Positions 9,125 to 17,548 of a stretch of DNA of 64,000 nucleotides are shown piece by piece; position 1 is the stretch's first letter, and each line of letters starts with the position of its first letter. Position numbers and translations under genes: made by a program. Below the pieces are notes generated by a model. It saw nothing but the letters and a program-made list of their open reading frames with translations. It did not search any database and was not told the DNA's origin. This DNA comes from CAYLZW01 sp964388085 (GTDB lineage: Bacteria > Myxococcota > UBA727 > CAYLZW01): positions 15,733 through 79,732 of the forward strand of contig CAYLZW010000001.1 of NCBI GenBank assembly GCA_964388085.1, in the 5' to 3' direction.

Positions 9125-11734
9125 ATGCCGACGCCCGAACCCGTCGTTGGACGTGGGCACGAGCAGGAGAAGCTAGGCGCTCGTCTGACGTCGCGCGCGG
9201 GGTTGATCACGCTGGTGGGCCCCGGTGGCGTCGGCAAGACCACCCTGGCGCAGGCGGTGCTGCGCACGCTCACGTCGACCGGGGCGCTGCGTGAAGGGCT
9301 GTTCGTCGACGTCAGCGAGTCCGCCTCGGGCAACGGCGTCATCGGCCGCGTCGGCGCCGCGCTCTCGCTCTCCGTCGAGGGCGTGCGCACCGCCCGTGAG
9401 GCCGCCGCCCGCATCGGCGTCGCGCTCGCCGCCCGCGGCCCCTGCCTCGTCGTCATCGACAACGCCGAGCAGGTGCTGCACGACCTCGCCGAGCTGGTGC
9501 ACGGTTGGCTCCTCGCCGCGCCGGAGCTCCGCCTGCTCGTGACCTCACGCGAGCCGCTCGGCGTCGTGGCCGAGGAGGTGATGCCGCTCGAGGTGCTGCC
9601 CATCGGCGCCGCCATGGAGCTGTTCGAGCAGCGCGCGCGCGCGGCGCGGCCCGACCTCACGCTCGCCGACGTCGACCCGCCGCGCCTGCGCGACATCGTC
9701 GAGCAGCTCGACCGCCTGCCCCTCGCGATCGAGCTGGCGGCGGCGCGGCTCGAGGTGCTCTCGCTCGAGCAGCTGAGAGAGCGCCTTGGCCAGCAGCTCA
9801 AGCTCCTGAAGAGCGCCTTCGTGCGCGGCCCCGAGCGACACCGCGCGCTGTCGGCCACCATCGCCTGGTCATGGGACCTGCTGGGCGACGACGAGCGCGC
9901 GGCGTTGGCGCAGACGTCGGTCTTTCGCGGCGGCTTCACGCTCGACGCCGCGGAGGCGGTGCTCGAGACGGCCGGCGAGGTGCTCGACGCGCTGCACGCG
10001 CTCAAGCGCAAGTCGCTGGTCACGATCGTGCGCGGTGAACGCCCGCGCTTCGCGTTGCTCGAGACGGTGCGCGCCTTCGCGAGCGAGCGGCTCGATGACC
10101 TCGGCGAGCGGGGAGCCGTAGAGCTGCGGCACGCGCGCTACTTCGCACGGCCGCCGCGAGGCACGACGGACGCGTTCGCCATCGCCGACGAGACCGACAA
10201 TTTGGTCGCCGCGCATCGTTACGCGCGCGCCGGCGCGCCGCGAGAGGCGGCGGAGCTGGCGCTGCTGCTCGCCCGCCTGCTCGCGCCGCGCGTACCCGTG
10301 GCGCTGCGGATGACGTTCCTCGACGACGCCGTGGCCGACGCCGAGCGCGCGGCGGAGCCGGAGCTGCGCGCCCGCGCGCACCTCGAGCGCGCCGAGCTGC
10401 GACGCGCGCGCGGCGAGCATAGCGAGGCGGAGGACGACCTCGACGCCGCCACCAACGCGCTCGAGGGCGCCTCCGCGTCCGACGCCTTGCTCGCCGCGGT
10501 CTGGAGCGCGCGGGGGGCGCTGTACGGGCAGCGAGGAGATCTGAAGGCGGCCGACGACGCCATCGCCCGTGCCCTGGCCGCGAGCGCCCACGCGCCGGAG
10601 GTCCGCGCGGTGGCGCTCATGCGTCGCTTCGCGCTGCGCATCGTCGAGGAGCGCCTCGACGAGGCCGAGGTCGTCGGCAGCGAAGCGCTCGCGCTGCTCG
10701 AGCGCAGCGGGGACCTCCGCAACCAAGGCGTCACCCTCGGGAACCTCGCGGCGCTGCGCCTCGAGCTCGGCCGGCTCGACGAGGCGTGCGCCACGGCGGC
10801 GCGCGCGCTCGAGCTGCAGCGCGCCATCGGCGATCCCATGAGCCAGTGCATGTCGCTGTTGTCGGCGGCGCTCGCCCACATCGAGGCCGAGCGCCCCGCC
10901 GAGGGGCGTTCGTGCGCCCAGGAGGCCCTCTCGATCGCCGAGCGAGAGGCCGACCGACGCGTGGCCGGCTTCGCGCACGCAAGCCTCGGGCTCGCGCTCG
11001 AAGCCGAAGGAGCGCTCGACGACGCCATCTTGGAGCTCACCCAGGCGGAGGCGTGCTCGGCGGAGGACGACGCCATCGCCGCTCGCTTTCATCCGCGCTC
11101 GTACCGAGCGGTGCTGGTCGCGCGCCGCGGGGACATCGCGCGCAGCGAGTCCTTGCTCGCGTCCGTCGACACCGAGAAGGGCCCTCCCGGGACCCGCGTC
11201 ACGCGCGCCCTGCTCGCGCTCTCCCAGGAGCTGGCGGGCGCAGGCCGAGAGAGCAAGAGCGCTCGCGCCAAGGTAGAGCGAAGGGCGCGCGCGCTGCTCC
11301 ACGAGACGCGCGAGGTGCGCGGCGTTCACCCTCGCCTCGCGCGCCGCTGGCTCCAGCGCGCGCTCGAGGGACACACGGACACGACCCCGGCGGGCCCGGA
11401 ATTGCAGCGGCGCGGCCTCGAGGTCGGCCCGGAGGCGCGCTTCGCCACGACGACGGAGGGCACCCGCGTGGACCTCTCCCGGCGCGGACCGACCCGCCGG
11501 CTGCTGCTCGCGCTCGTGGAGGCACGCGAGGCCCAGCCGGGCAACGGCGTCAGCGTCGACGCGCTCATCGACGCCGGCTGGCCCGAGGAGAAGATGTCGC
11601 ACGCGTCCGCGGTCGATCGCGTCTACGCCGCCATTCGTCAGCTGCGGCTGCTCGGCTTCGATGAATGTCTGCTCACGCGCGACGATGGCTATTTGATTGA
11701 TCCCGACATCGACGTGAAGCGCGTTCCTGCCTGA
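9125..11734 (+). CDS. STAND-type ATPase regulator with TPR repeats and C-terminal winged-helix-like domain
   Basis: An 869-aa protein. Walker A is GPGGVGKTT at residues 32-40, Walker B 'CLVVIDNAE' near 108-117, and the sensor 'LLVTSREPLG' near 140. Then come 'IELAAARLEVL' and 'ATIAWSWDLL', typical of AfsR/LuxR-like STAND NTPases. Residues about 360-720 are helical repeats of TPR type. The last ~110 residues ('SRRGPTRRLLLALVEA..GVSVDALIDAGWP..AVDRVYAAIRQLRLLG') resemble an OmpR/SARP winged helix, but at the C-terminus rather than the N-terminus. This suggests a ligand- or partner-gated transcription factor. It lies 17 bp after the GCS2-CBS gene with GAGGGG ahead of its ATG, so it probably regulates or is regulated with the ligase genes (inference). 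Confidence 0.8.
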   Translation: MPTPEPVVGRGHEQEKLGARLTSRAGLITLVGPGGVGKTTLAQAVLRTLTSTGALREGLFVDVSESASGNGVIGRVGAALSLSVEGVRTAREAAARIGVALAARGPCLVVIDNAEQVLHDLAELVHGWLLAAPELRLLVTSREPLGVVAEEVMPLEVLPIGAAMELFEQRARAARPDLTLADVDPPRLRDIVEQLDRLPLAIELAAARLEVLSLEQLRERLGQQLKLLKSAFVRGPERHRALSATIAWSWDLLGDDERAALAQTSVFRGGFTLDAAEAVLETAGEVLDALHALKRKSLVTIVRGERPRFALLETVRAFASERLDDLGERGAVELRHARYFARPPRGTTDAFAIADETDNLVAAHRYARAGAPREAAELALLLARLLAPRVPVALRMTFLDDAVADAERAAEPELRARAHLERAELRRARGEHSEAEDDLDAATNALEGASASDALLAAVWSARGALYGQRGDLKAADDAIARALAASAHAPEVRAVALMRRFALRIVEERLDEAEVVGSEALALLERSGDLRNQGVTLGNLAALRLELGRLDEACATAARALELQRAIGDPMSQCMSLLSAALAHIEAERPAEGRSCAQEALSIAEREADRRVAGFAHASLGLALEAEGALDDAILELTQAEACSAEDDAIAARFHPRSYRAVLVARRGDIARSESLLASVDTEKGPPGTRVTRALLALSQELAGAGRESKSARAKVERRARALLHETREVRGVHPRLARRWLQRALEGHTDTTPAGPELQRRGLEVGPEARFATTTEGTRVDLSRRGPTRRLLLALVEAREAQPGNGVSVDALIDAGWPEEKMSHASAVDRVYAAIRQLRLLGFDECLLTRDDGYLIDPDIDVKRVPA

Positions 11735-12016
11735 GACCTCCAGCCACGGAGCAGGAAGCGCCAGAGCGCACGGAGCGGGCGAGCTTGCGTCGGCGGGCTC
11801 GCGATCGAGGCGCGACGCCAACGCATTCGTTGCGCACCGCGCGCGATCGCTACCGCCGTCGTCGCTTCGGCTCCCCACACCCGCGGCGAGCTTCTGTTAC
11901 GGTGCCTCGCGGCCACGCGAGCGCGGGATCCACCTCGATCTCGCCGGCGGGCCCTCTGCGTGCGCACATCCGGGTCGCGCGCGTTCCAGTCACCGTCAAC
12001 AGGCAGGGGAGTCGAG

Positions 12017-13552
12017 ATGGAGCAATTTTGGGCCAACACGCAGAAGACATTCGAGGGGATGGTCGAGCAGGCCGCCTCATTCTTGCCGAACCTCGTGGGG
12101 GCGGTCGCCATCCTCCTCGTCGGGCTCGTCGTCGCGACGCTGTTGTCTCGCGCCACGCGGGCGCTCTTGCTGCGAACGGAGCTCGACAATCGGATCGCGG
12201 GCGCCGTCAGCAGCAATTCCAAGGTCGCCAAGGCGTCCGAGGAGGTGGCCGCGCGCTTCGTCTTCTGGACGGTGATGCTCGTCGATCTGGTGGCGTTCTT
12301 CACCGCGCTGCAGCTCACGGCGGTCACCGGACCGCTCAATGAGCTGCTGACCAGCGTGCTGGTCTTCGTGCCGAAGCTCCTCGCGGCCGCCGTCCTCGGG
12401 CTCGTCGGCTGGGCGCTTGCGAAGCTCGCGCGCGCGGCGACGCACAAGGGTCTCGACGCGCTGCGGATCGATCAGCGCCTGGCCGACTCCGACGGGGAAG
12501 CGACGCAGATGGAGCCGCGCCTCTCGCACGCCGCCAGTGAGCTCGTCTACTGGGTCATGCTGGTCCTGTTCCTCCCTGCCATCCTCGGGGTGCTCGGCCT
12601 CGAGGGGCTGCTGCTCCCCGTGCGCGAGCTCGCCGACGAGGTGCTCGGCTACATCCCGAACCTCCTCGGCGCCGGCGCGATCCTCCTCGGCGGCTGGCTG
12701 GTCGCGCGCGTGGTCCGCCGCCTCGTCGTACAGCTGCTGCAGAGCGCGGGGCTCGATCGCTTGCCCGGCCGGCTCGGCTTTCAAGGCGGCTTCCAGGAGC
12801 GACAGCTCTCCGACCTGCTCGGCTTGTTGCTGTTCGCGCTCGTGCTGCTGCCCGTCGTGGTCGCGGCGCTCGAGACGCTCGACATCGCCGCCGTCACCGC
12901 GCCCGCGAGCGAGATGCTGAGCCGCTTCCTGGGCGCGGTGCCGCGCTTCGTGGCGGTGGGCGTGTTGCTGGCCTTGACCCTCGGCGTCGGCCGCCTGCTC
13001 GCGCGCCTCGTCGAGGATCTCTTGGCGGGCGTCGGCTTCGACCGTCTGCCCGCGCACCTCGGGCTCATCGCCGACGGCAAGGAGCCCGCGAAGCGCCCGT
13101 CCCAGATCGCGGGCGCGCTGGTGCTCGCCGCGCTGCTCTTGCTCGCCAGCATCGAGGCCGCGGGCCTGTTCGAATTCGACGCCGTGCGCGGCCTGCTCGC
13201 GGCCTTCACCGTGTTCGCCGGCCAGGTGCTGCTCGCCGTCGTCATCTTCGGCCTCGCGCTCTGGCTCGGGGGCTTCGCCGCGAGGCTCGTCACCGACAGC
13301 GGCGTCCGGAACGCGCGCTTCCTCGGCGTCATGGCGCGCGGCGCGGTCGTCGTCTTCGGCGGCAGCATCGCGCTGCGCGAGATGGGCCTCGGGGACGAGA
13401 TCATCACGCTGGCCTTCGGCCTCTCGCTCGGCGGGCTGGCCGTCGCGTTCGCGCTCTCCGTCGGCCTCGGCGCGCGCGAGACGGCCGGCAAGGAGGTGGC
13501 GAGGTTCGTCGAGCATTGGAAGTCGGGCGCGATCGACCCGCCGAAGCGCTGA
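12017..13552 (+). CDS. Mechanosensitive-channel-related multi-TM protein (TM_helix repeats)
   Basis: A 511-aa inner-membrane protein. It contains at least four copies of the conserved TM-helix module seen next to MscS-like channels: 'LPNLVGAVAILLVGLVVATL', 'VPKLLAAAVLGLVGWALAKL', 'IPNLLGAGAILLGGWLVARV' and 'VPRFVAVGVLLALTLGVGRL'. Each is followed by a basic helix and 'GLDRLPGRLG'-like text. The C-terminus ends shortly after 'LAFGLSLGGLAVAFALSVGLG', which resembles the Gly/Ala-rich pore helix of MscS, but no cytoplasmic beta-domain follows. The start is ATG 12017, with AGGGGAG upstream. The upstream 282 bp contains no gene. It may be an osmotic channel or an accessory subunit. Confidence 0.75.
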   Translation: MEQFWANTQKTFEGMVEQAASFLPNLVGAVAILLVGLVVATLLSRATRALLLRTELDNRIAGAVSSNSKVAKASEEVAARFVFWTVMLVDLVAFFTALQLTAVTGPLNELLTSVLVFVPKLLAAAVLGLVGWALAKLARAATHKGLDALRIDQRLADSDGEATQMEPRLSHAASELVYWVMLVLFLPAILGVLGLEGLLLPVRELADEVLGYIPNLLGAGAILLGGWLVARVVRRLVVQLLQSAGLDRLPGRLGFQGGFQERQLSDLLGLLLFALVLLPVVVAALETLDIAAVTAPASEMLSRFLGAVPRFVAVGVLLALTLGVGRLLARLVEDLLAGVGFDRLPAHLGLIADGKEPAKRPSQIAGALVLAALLLLASIEAAGLFEFDAVRGLLAAFTVFAGQVLLAVVIFGLALWLGGFAARLVTDSGVRNARFLGVMARGAVVVFGGSIALREMGLGDEIITLAFGLSLGGLAVAFALSVGLGARETAGKEVARFVEHWKSGAIDPPKR

Positions 13553-13714
13553 CCTCCCCATCGGCAGCGGCGCGGAGCTCGTCCGCGCCGTTGCCGGCGG
13601 CAGCGGCGGTGTCGCTCGAGGCGTCCACGTCCCGGCGCCATCCGTCGTAGGATCGTCCCCGCTGCGCGGCGAGCGCTCGCGCAGCGCCCGACCAAGAAGG
13701 AGAGCTTCGCGCGC

Positions 13715-14668
13715 ATGAACGACTACGACGCCAGGGACTGGCTCCGCATCCTCTTCCGCGTACGCGGCTCGGTGCTGCCGCGCCTCATCGGCCGGGCGCT
13801 GCTCGCCGCTGTCGTCGGCGTTCTCGCCGTCGCCGCCGATCGCTGGCTCGAGTTCCACCTCGCGGCGACCGCGCACGGGCTCATCGGCGTCGCGCTCGGC
13901 CTGCTGCTCGTGTTTCGTACCAACACCTCCTACGACCGCTTCTGGGAGGGCCGTAAGCTCGTCGGGCGCCTCGTGACCGTCGCGCGCGATCTCGTGCGCC
14001 AAGCGGTTGTGTACGGGAAGGACGCCGCCCGCGACGGCGCCGAGGTGCGCCGGCTCGTGCTGGCGTTCTATTACCTCTGGTCACAGCGCCTCCGGGGCGA
14101 GGACGATCTCGCGGCGCTCGAGCGTTTCCTCACGCCCGGCGAGCGCACCGCGCTGACCGACAACCAGCACCGCGCGCCCGTGGTCGTCATCTGGCTCAAC
14201 GCGCGGCTGACGAGCCTCGTGCACGACGACGATCGACAGGTCAGCGAGCTGCGCATGAACCGCGTCGACGCCAACATGAGCGCGCTGCTCGAGGTGCTCG
14301 GCGGCTGTGAGCGCATCCGCTCGACGCCGATCCCCTTTGCCTATGCGCATCACATCAAGCTCTTCCTCGCGCTGTTCTGCTTCACGGCGCCCTTCGCCAT
14401 GGCGCACGGCATGCTGTGGTGGACGCCCGTCGCCGCGGCCGCGCTCGCGCTCGCGCTGTTCGGCATCGACGAGATCGGCGTCGAGATCGAGCAGCCGTTC
14501 GGGGACGACGACAACGACATCCCGCTCGGCGCCATCGGGCGCGCCCTCGAGCGAGCCACCGAGGAGATGGCCGCCTCCCCGACGCTGCAGCCGATGGAGC
14601 CACACGCCGGGACAACGCCCGTCGCGAGCGCACCTCGCGCTGACGCGCTGGAGGCCGCTGGGCGTTGA
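13715..14668 (+). CDS. Bestrophin family membrane protein (anion channel)
   Basis: A 317-aa protein of the bestrophin/UPF0187 family. The hallmark block 'LLLVFRTNTSYDRFWEGRKL' is at residues about 62-81, with hydrophobic helices before it and a second pair after residue 215. The C-terminal 'FGIDEIGVEIEQPFG' acidic segment matches the calcium-clasp/C-terminal region of the family. Bacterial bestrophins form pentameric anion (some cation) channels in the inner membrane. AAGAAGGAG lies upstream of the ATG at 13715. It follows the TM_helix channel gene by 162 bp on the same strand, so the pair may serve ion or turgor homeostasis (inference). Confidence 0.88.
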   Translation: MNDYDARDWLRILFRVRGSVLPRLIGRALLAAVVGVLAVAADRWLEFHLAATAHGLIGVALGLLLVFRTNTSYDRFWEGRKLVGRLVTVARDLVRQAVVYGKDAARDGAEVRRLVLAFYYLWSQRLRGEDDLAALERFLTPGERTALTDNQHRAPVVVIWLNARLTSLVHDDDRQVSELRMNRVDANMSALLEVLGGCERIRSTPIPFAYAHHIKLFLALFCFTAPFAMAHGMLWWTPVAAAALALALFGIDEIGVEIEQPFGDDDNDIPLGAIGRALERATEEMAASPTLQPMEPHAGTTPVASAPRADALEAAGR

Positions 14669-14792
14669 AGCCACCGCGCGGCAGATCCTCGCCGTGTCGT
14701 CAATCCGCTGGCGATCGCAGCTCCCCTCCGCCCGCTGTCGGACGCCCTCCCGAGGGCGGCCGCCTATGCTCGCCCCGCTCCAGGGAGACCGC

Positions 14793-16061
14793 ATGAACGC
14801 GCGACGGGCATGGCTGACGACGACCGCGGCGCTCTTTTTGGCCACGGCCTGCGGTCCGGACGCGCTGGTGGAATGGCACGACCACGAGGACGCGCCGCCG
14901 GCCATCCCCATCGATGTCGCGCGCGGCATCGTCGAGCAGGCCGTCGTGGACTGCACGCCACGCCAGGACACCGGCTACTCGAACGGCAACGCCTTCCCCA
15001 TCACCGTGGTGTCCCTGGACGGCGACCCCGTCGAGCGCGACACCGCGAACGCGTTCTGGGTCATGCAGCAGGCCGCCGCCGACGACGGCGTCTACATCAC
15101 CATCAACAGCGGCTTTCGCACCTACGAGGAGCAGCAGTACTTCTACAGCTGCTACATCAACTGCAATTGCAACAACTGTAATCTGGCCGCGACACCGGGC
15201 TACTCCAATCACCAGAGCGGGCACGCGCTCGACCTCAACACCGCGACGGGGGGCGTGCTCAATTGGCTGAATGCGCACGGCGACGCGTTCGGCTTTGCCC
15301 GCACGGTGCCGAGTGAAGACTGGCATTGGGAGTGGTGGGGCGGAGGCCCGGGCGGCGGCATCTGCGGCGTGGTCGACGAGCGCTGTCAGGGAGACGCCGA
15401 CTGGAGCGGCGCCTGCGATGGTGACCTCATCTCGAGCTGTGACAGCGGAACCTATAGCGAAGGGGACTGTGGCGCCTTCGGAGCACAATGCAGCACCGCG
15501 GGGGGACGCGCGCACTGTGTTCATTACTCCTGCTGGACCCATCTCGACGGCGCCGAGGACGGCCGCTTCTGTCTCGATGACACCGCCATGGGCATCTGTG
15601 AGCTCGGCGTGTACACCGAGGGAGACTGCGCGGCGTACGGCGCCAGGTGCTCCGAGGAGGGCGGCGCCGCGCACTGCGTTCACCCCTCTTGCTGGACGAA
15701 CCTCGACGGAGGCGAGACCGGCCGCTTCTGCGTCGACGAGCGGACCGTGGGCGAATGTACGCAGGGGGCGTACAGCGAGACGACGTGCGCTGCGGAGGAG
15801 ACCTGTGCCCGAGGCGCGGGCGGAGCGAGCTGCGGCGCCCCGCCGCCTCGAGACGCCGCCCTCGACGGCCCGAGCGGCAGCGACGAGCAAGCGGACGACG
15901 AAGGAGCGGGTGCCGTGCAGATCAGCAGCTCGCCGCCGGAGCTGCCCCCCTCGGTCCGCGGCGGTTGCTCGCAGGCCTCGGGCAGCGCGCCGGCCGGCGG
16001 CTTGCTGGCCATCGGGCTCTTGGCGCTCGGCGCTGTGCGTCGCACGCGACGTCGCGCGTAG
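14793..16061 (+). CDS. M15/VanY-type D,D-carboxypeptidase lipoprotein with Cys-rich repeats and MYXO-CTERM-like tail
   Basis: A 422-aa protein with an N-terminal lipoprotein signal ending 'LFLATAC'. A LAS-type peptidase domain carries 'SGFRTYEEQQ' (about 105-115), 'NHQSGHALDL' (zinc His and Asp, about 138-147) and 'EDWHWEWW' (zinc His, about 176). The predicted reaction is cleavage of D-Ala-D-Ala in peptidoglycan stems. Three similar ~52-residue Cys-rich modules follow ('SCWTHLDGAEDGRFC', 'SCWTNLDGGETGRFC'). The last ~35 residues are 'GGCSQ..', a hydrophobic helix and RRTRRR, matching MYXO-CTERM sorting tails. The start at ATG 14793 has AGGGAGA upstream; an in-frame ATG at 14766 is less likely. 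Having both an N-terminal lipobox and a C-terminal sorting tail is unusual. Confidence 0.85.
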   Translation: MNARRAWLTTTAALFLATACGPDALVEWHDHEDAPPAIPIDVARGIVEQAVVDCTPRQDTGYSNGNAFPITVVSLDGDPVERDTANAFWVMQQAAADDGVYITINSGFRTYEEQQYFYSCYINCNCNNCNLAATPGYSNHQSGHALDLNTATGGVLNWLNAHGDAFGFARTVPSEDWHWEWWGGGPGGGICGVVDERCQGDADWSGACDGDLISSCDSGTYSEGDCGAFGAQCSTAGGRAHCVHYSCWTHLDGAEDGRFCLDDTAMGICELGVYTEGDCAAYGARCSEEGGAAHCVHPSCWTNLDGGETGRFCVDERTVGECTQGAYSETTCAAEETCARGAGGASCGAPPPRDAALDGPSGSDEQADDEGAGAVQISSSPPELPPSVRGGCSQASGSAPAGGLLAIGLLALGAVRRTRRRA

Positions 16062-16083
16062 CGGGCGCGGGTACCTCTCGTCG

Positions 16084-17457
16084 CTACTCCGTGTCGCCGG
16101 GCGGGCCGTCGTCGCGCTCGCCGTCCTCGCGGGGAGGCTCCGGCAGCGTCAGCTTCACGAGGCGCACGCGCCGCTGGGTGGCGTCGATGATCTCGATGCC
16201 GACGCCCTGCCCTGCCTGCAAGCGCTCGCCCTTCACGGGGATGTGGCCGGCGAGCACGATGCAGAGCCCGGCGATGGTGTTCCAGGTGTCGCTCTCGGCC
16301 AGGTCGAGGTCGAGCTCGCGGTTCACGTCGCGCACGGGGGTCGTGCCGAGCACCAGCACGGTGCCGTCCTCGAGCTTGCGGATGGGCGGCGCCGGCTCGG
16401 CCTCGTCCTCGCTGAAGATCTCGCCCACCAGCTCCTCGATGAGGTCCTCCATGGTGACGATGCCGGCGACGCCGCCGCGCTCGTCGACGACGATGGCGAG
16501 GTGCGTGCGCCGGCCCTGGAGGTCTTGCAGCACGTCCACCGCGCGCATGGCGTCGGGTACGAACACGGGCGGGCGCACGAGCTCGCGCAGCACCGGCGGC
16601 GGAACGTCGGCGGCGCGGGCGAAGATGTCGCGCACCATGAGCATGCCGACGATGTCGTCGATGTTGCCGTCGTAGACCGGCAGGCGCGCGTGGCCGTCCT
16701 CGGCGATGAGGCGGCGCACCTCCGCGAGCGGCGTGTTCACGTCGACGGCGGTGACCTTGTTGCGCGGCACCATGACGTCGGCGGCGAGCAGCTCGCCGAA
16801 GTCGAGCGCGCGCGAGGCGATGTCACCGACGCGCGGGTCGAGCGAGCCCGCCTTGCCCGCCTCCTCGAGGATCTGCTGCAGCTCGTCGGAGGACATGCGG
16901 CTCTCGGTGAACGAGGTGCGGTCGCCGAACAGGCGCAGCACGATGTTCGAGCTCGCGGTCAGAAACCACACCGCCGGCCGCGCCGCCGCCGACAGGCCCT
17001 TGAGCGGACGTCCGATGAACAGCGCGTAGGGCTCCGCGGCGCGCAGGGCGAGCGACTTCGGCACCAGCTCGCCGACGACGAGCGACAGATAGGACACGAT
17101 CCCCACGACGAGCACGAGCGCGACGCCGTCCGCCCACGGCTCGAGCCAGCGGACGCGCGCGAGCCAGGGCGAGAGCTCTTTCGCCAGCGTCGCGCCGCCA
17201 AAGGCGCCGGCCGTGGCGCCAATGACGGTGATGCCGACCTGCACCGTGGCGAGGAAGCTCTCGGGCTTGGCGCGGAGATCAGCGACCGCCCGCGCGCCTC
17301 CCTTGTTCTCCTCGACGAGCTTCTGCAGCCGGGTACGACGCAGCGCGACAATGGCGATCTCGGCTCCTGCGAGAACGCCGTTCGCGACCACGAGCACCAG
17401 GATGACCACGAGCTCGAACAGCAACGTCCAGGCTCCCTTCGCCGCGAACCCTGGCAT
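16084..17457 (-). CDS. CNNM/CorC family hemolysin-like transporter
   Basis: A 457-aa protein: DUF21 membrane region (residues about 10-200; 'NGVLAGAEIAIVALRRTRLQ' and 'LSLVVGELVPKSLALR'), then two CBS domains ('DVMVPRNKVTAVDVNTPLAE', 'VRPPVFVPDAMRAVDVLQDL', 'HLAIVVDERGGVAGIVTMED') and a C-terminal CorC_HlyC domain ('LDLAESDTWNTIAGLCIVL'). Members of this family are linked to Mg2+/Co2+ efflux and resistance. The start ATG 17457 (MPGFAAKG) lacks a clear Shine-Dalgarno. It was chosen because upstream in-frame codons overlap the neighbouring gene and look non-coding. It lies 91 bp downstream of the HIT-type gene on the same strand and converges with the carboxypeptidase. Confidence 0.88.
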   Translation of the reverse strand: MPGFAAKGAWTLLFELVVILVLVVANGVLAGAEIAIVALRRTRLQKLVEENKGGARAVADLRAKPESFLATVQVGITVIGATAGAFGGATLAKELSPWLARVRWLEPWADGVALVLVVGIVSYLSLVVGELVPKSLALRAAEPYALFIGRPLKGLSAAARPAVWFLTASSNIVLRLFGDRTSFTESRMSSDELQQILEEAGKAGSLDPRVGDIASRALDFGELLAADVMVPRNKVTAVDVNTPLAEVRRLIAEDGHARLPVYDGNIDDIVGMLMVRDIFARAADVPPPVLRELVRPPVFVPDAMRAVDVLQDLQGRRTHLAIVVDERGGVAGIVTMEDLIEELVGEIFSEDEAEPAPPIRKLEDGTVLVLGTTPVRDVNRELDLDLAESDTWNTIAGLCIVLAGHIPVKGERLQAGQGVGIEIIDATQRRVRLVKLTLPEPPREDGERDDGPPGDTE

Positions 17458-17548
17458 GGTCGAGGGTGCGCGCGAAGCAAATCCGCGAGCCGGCCAGTGC
17501 TCGCTCTGCAGCGGAGGCTGTGAAGGAGGGGAAGGAGCGGGGGCGGCC

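Noticed and set aside
12077..14002. Long open frame on the minus strand opposite the channel and bestrophin genes.
   Set aside because: Charged, low-complexity translation (E/R/A-rich) and no homology; it is the antisense image of two recognisable membrane-protein genes in high-GC DNA.
16084..17457. Upstream in-frame ATG at 17643 as the start of the CNNM/CorC gene.
   Set aside because: It lies inside the HIT-type gene, and the extra 62 residues are Pro/Ser/Arg-rich and unlike a signal peptide; the start at 17457 begins the DUF21 domain.
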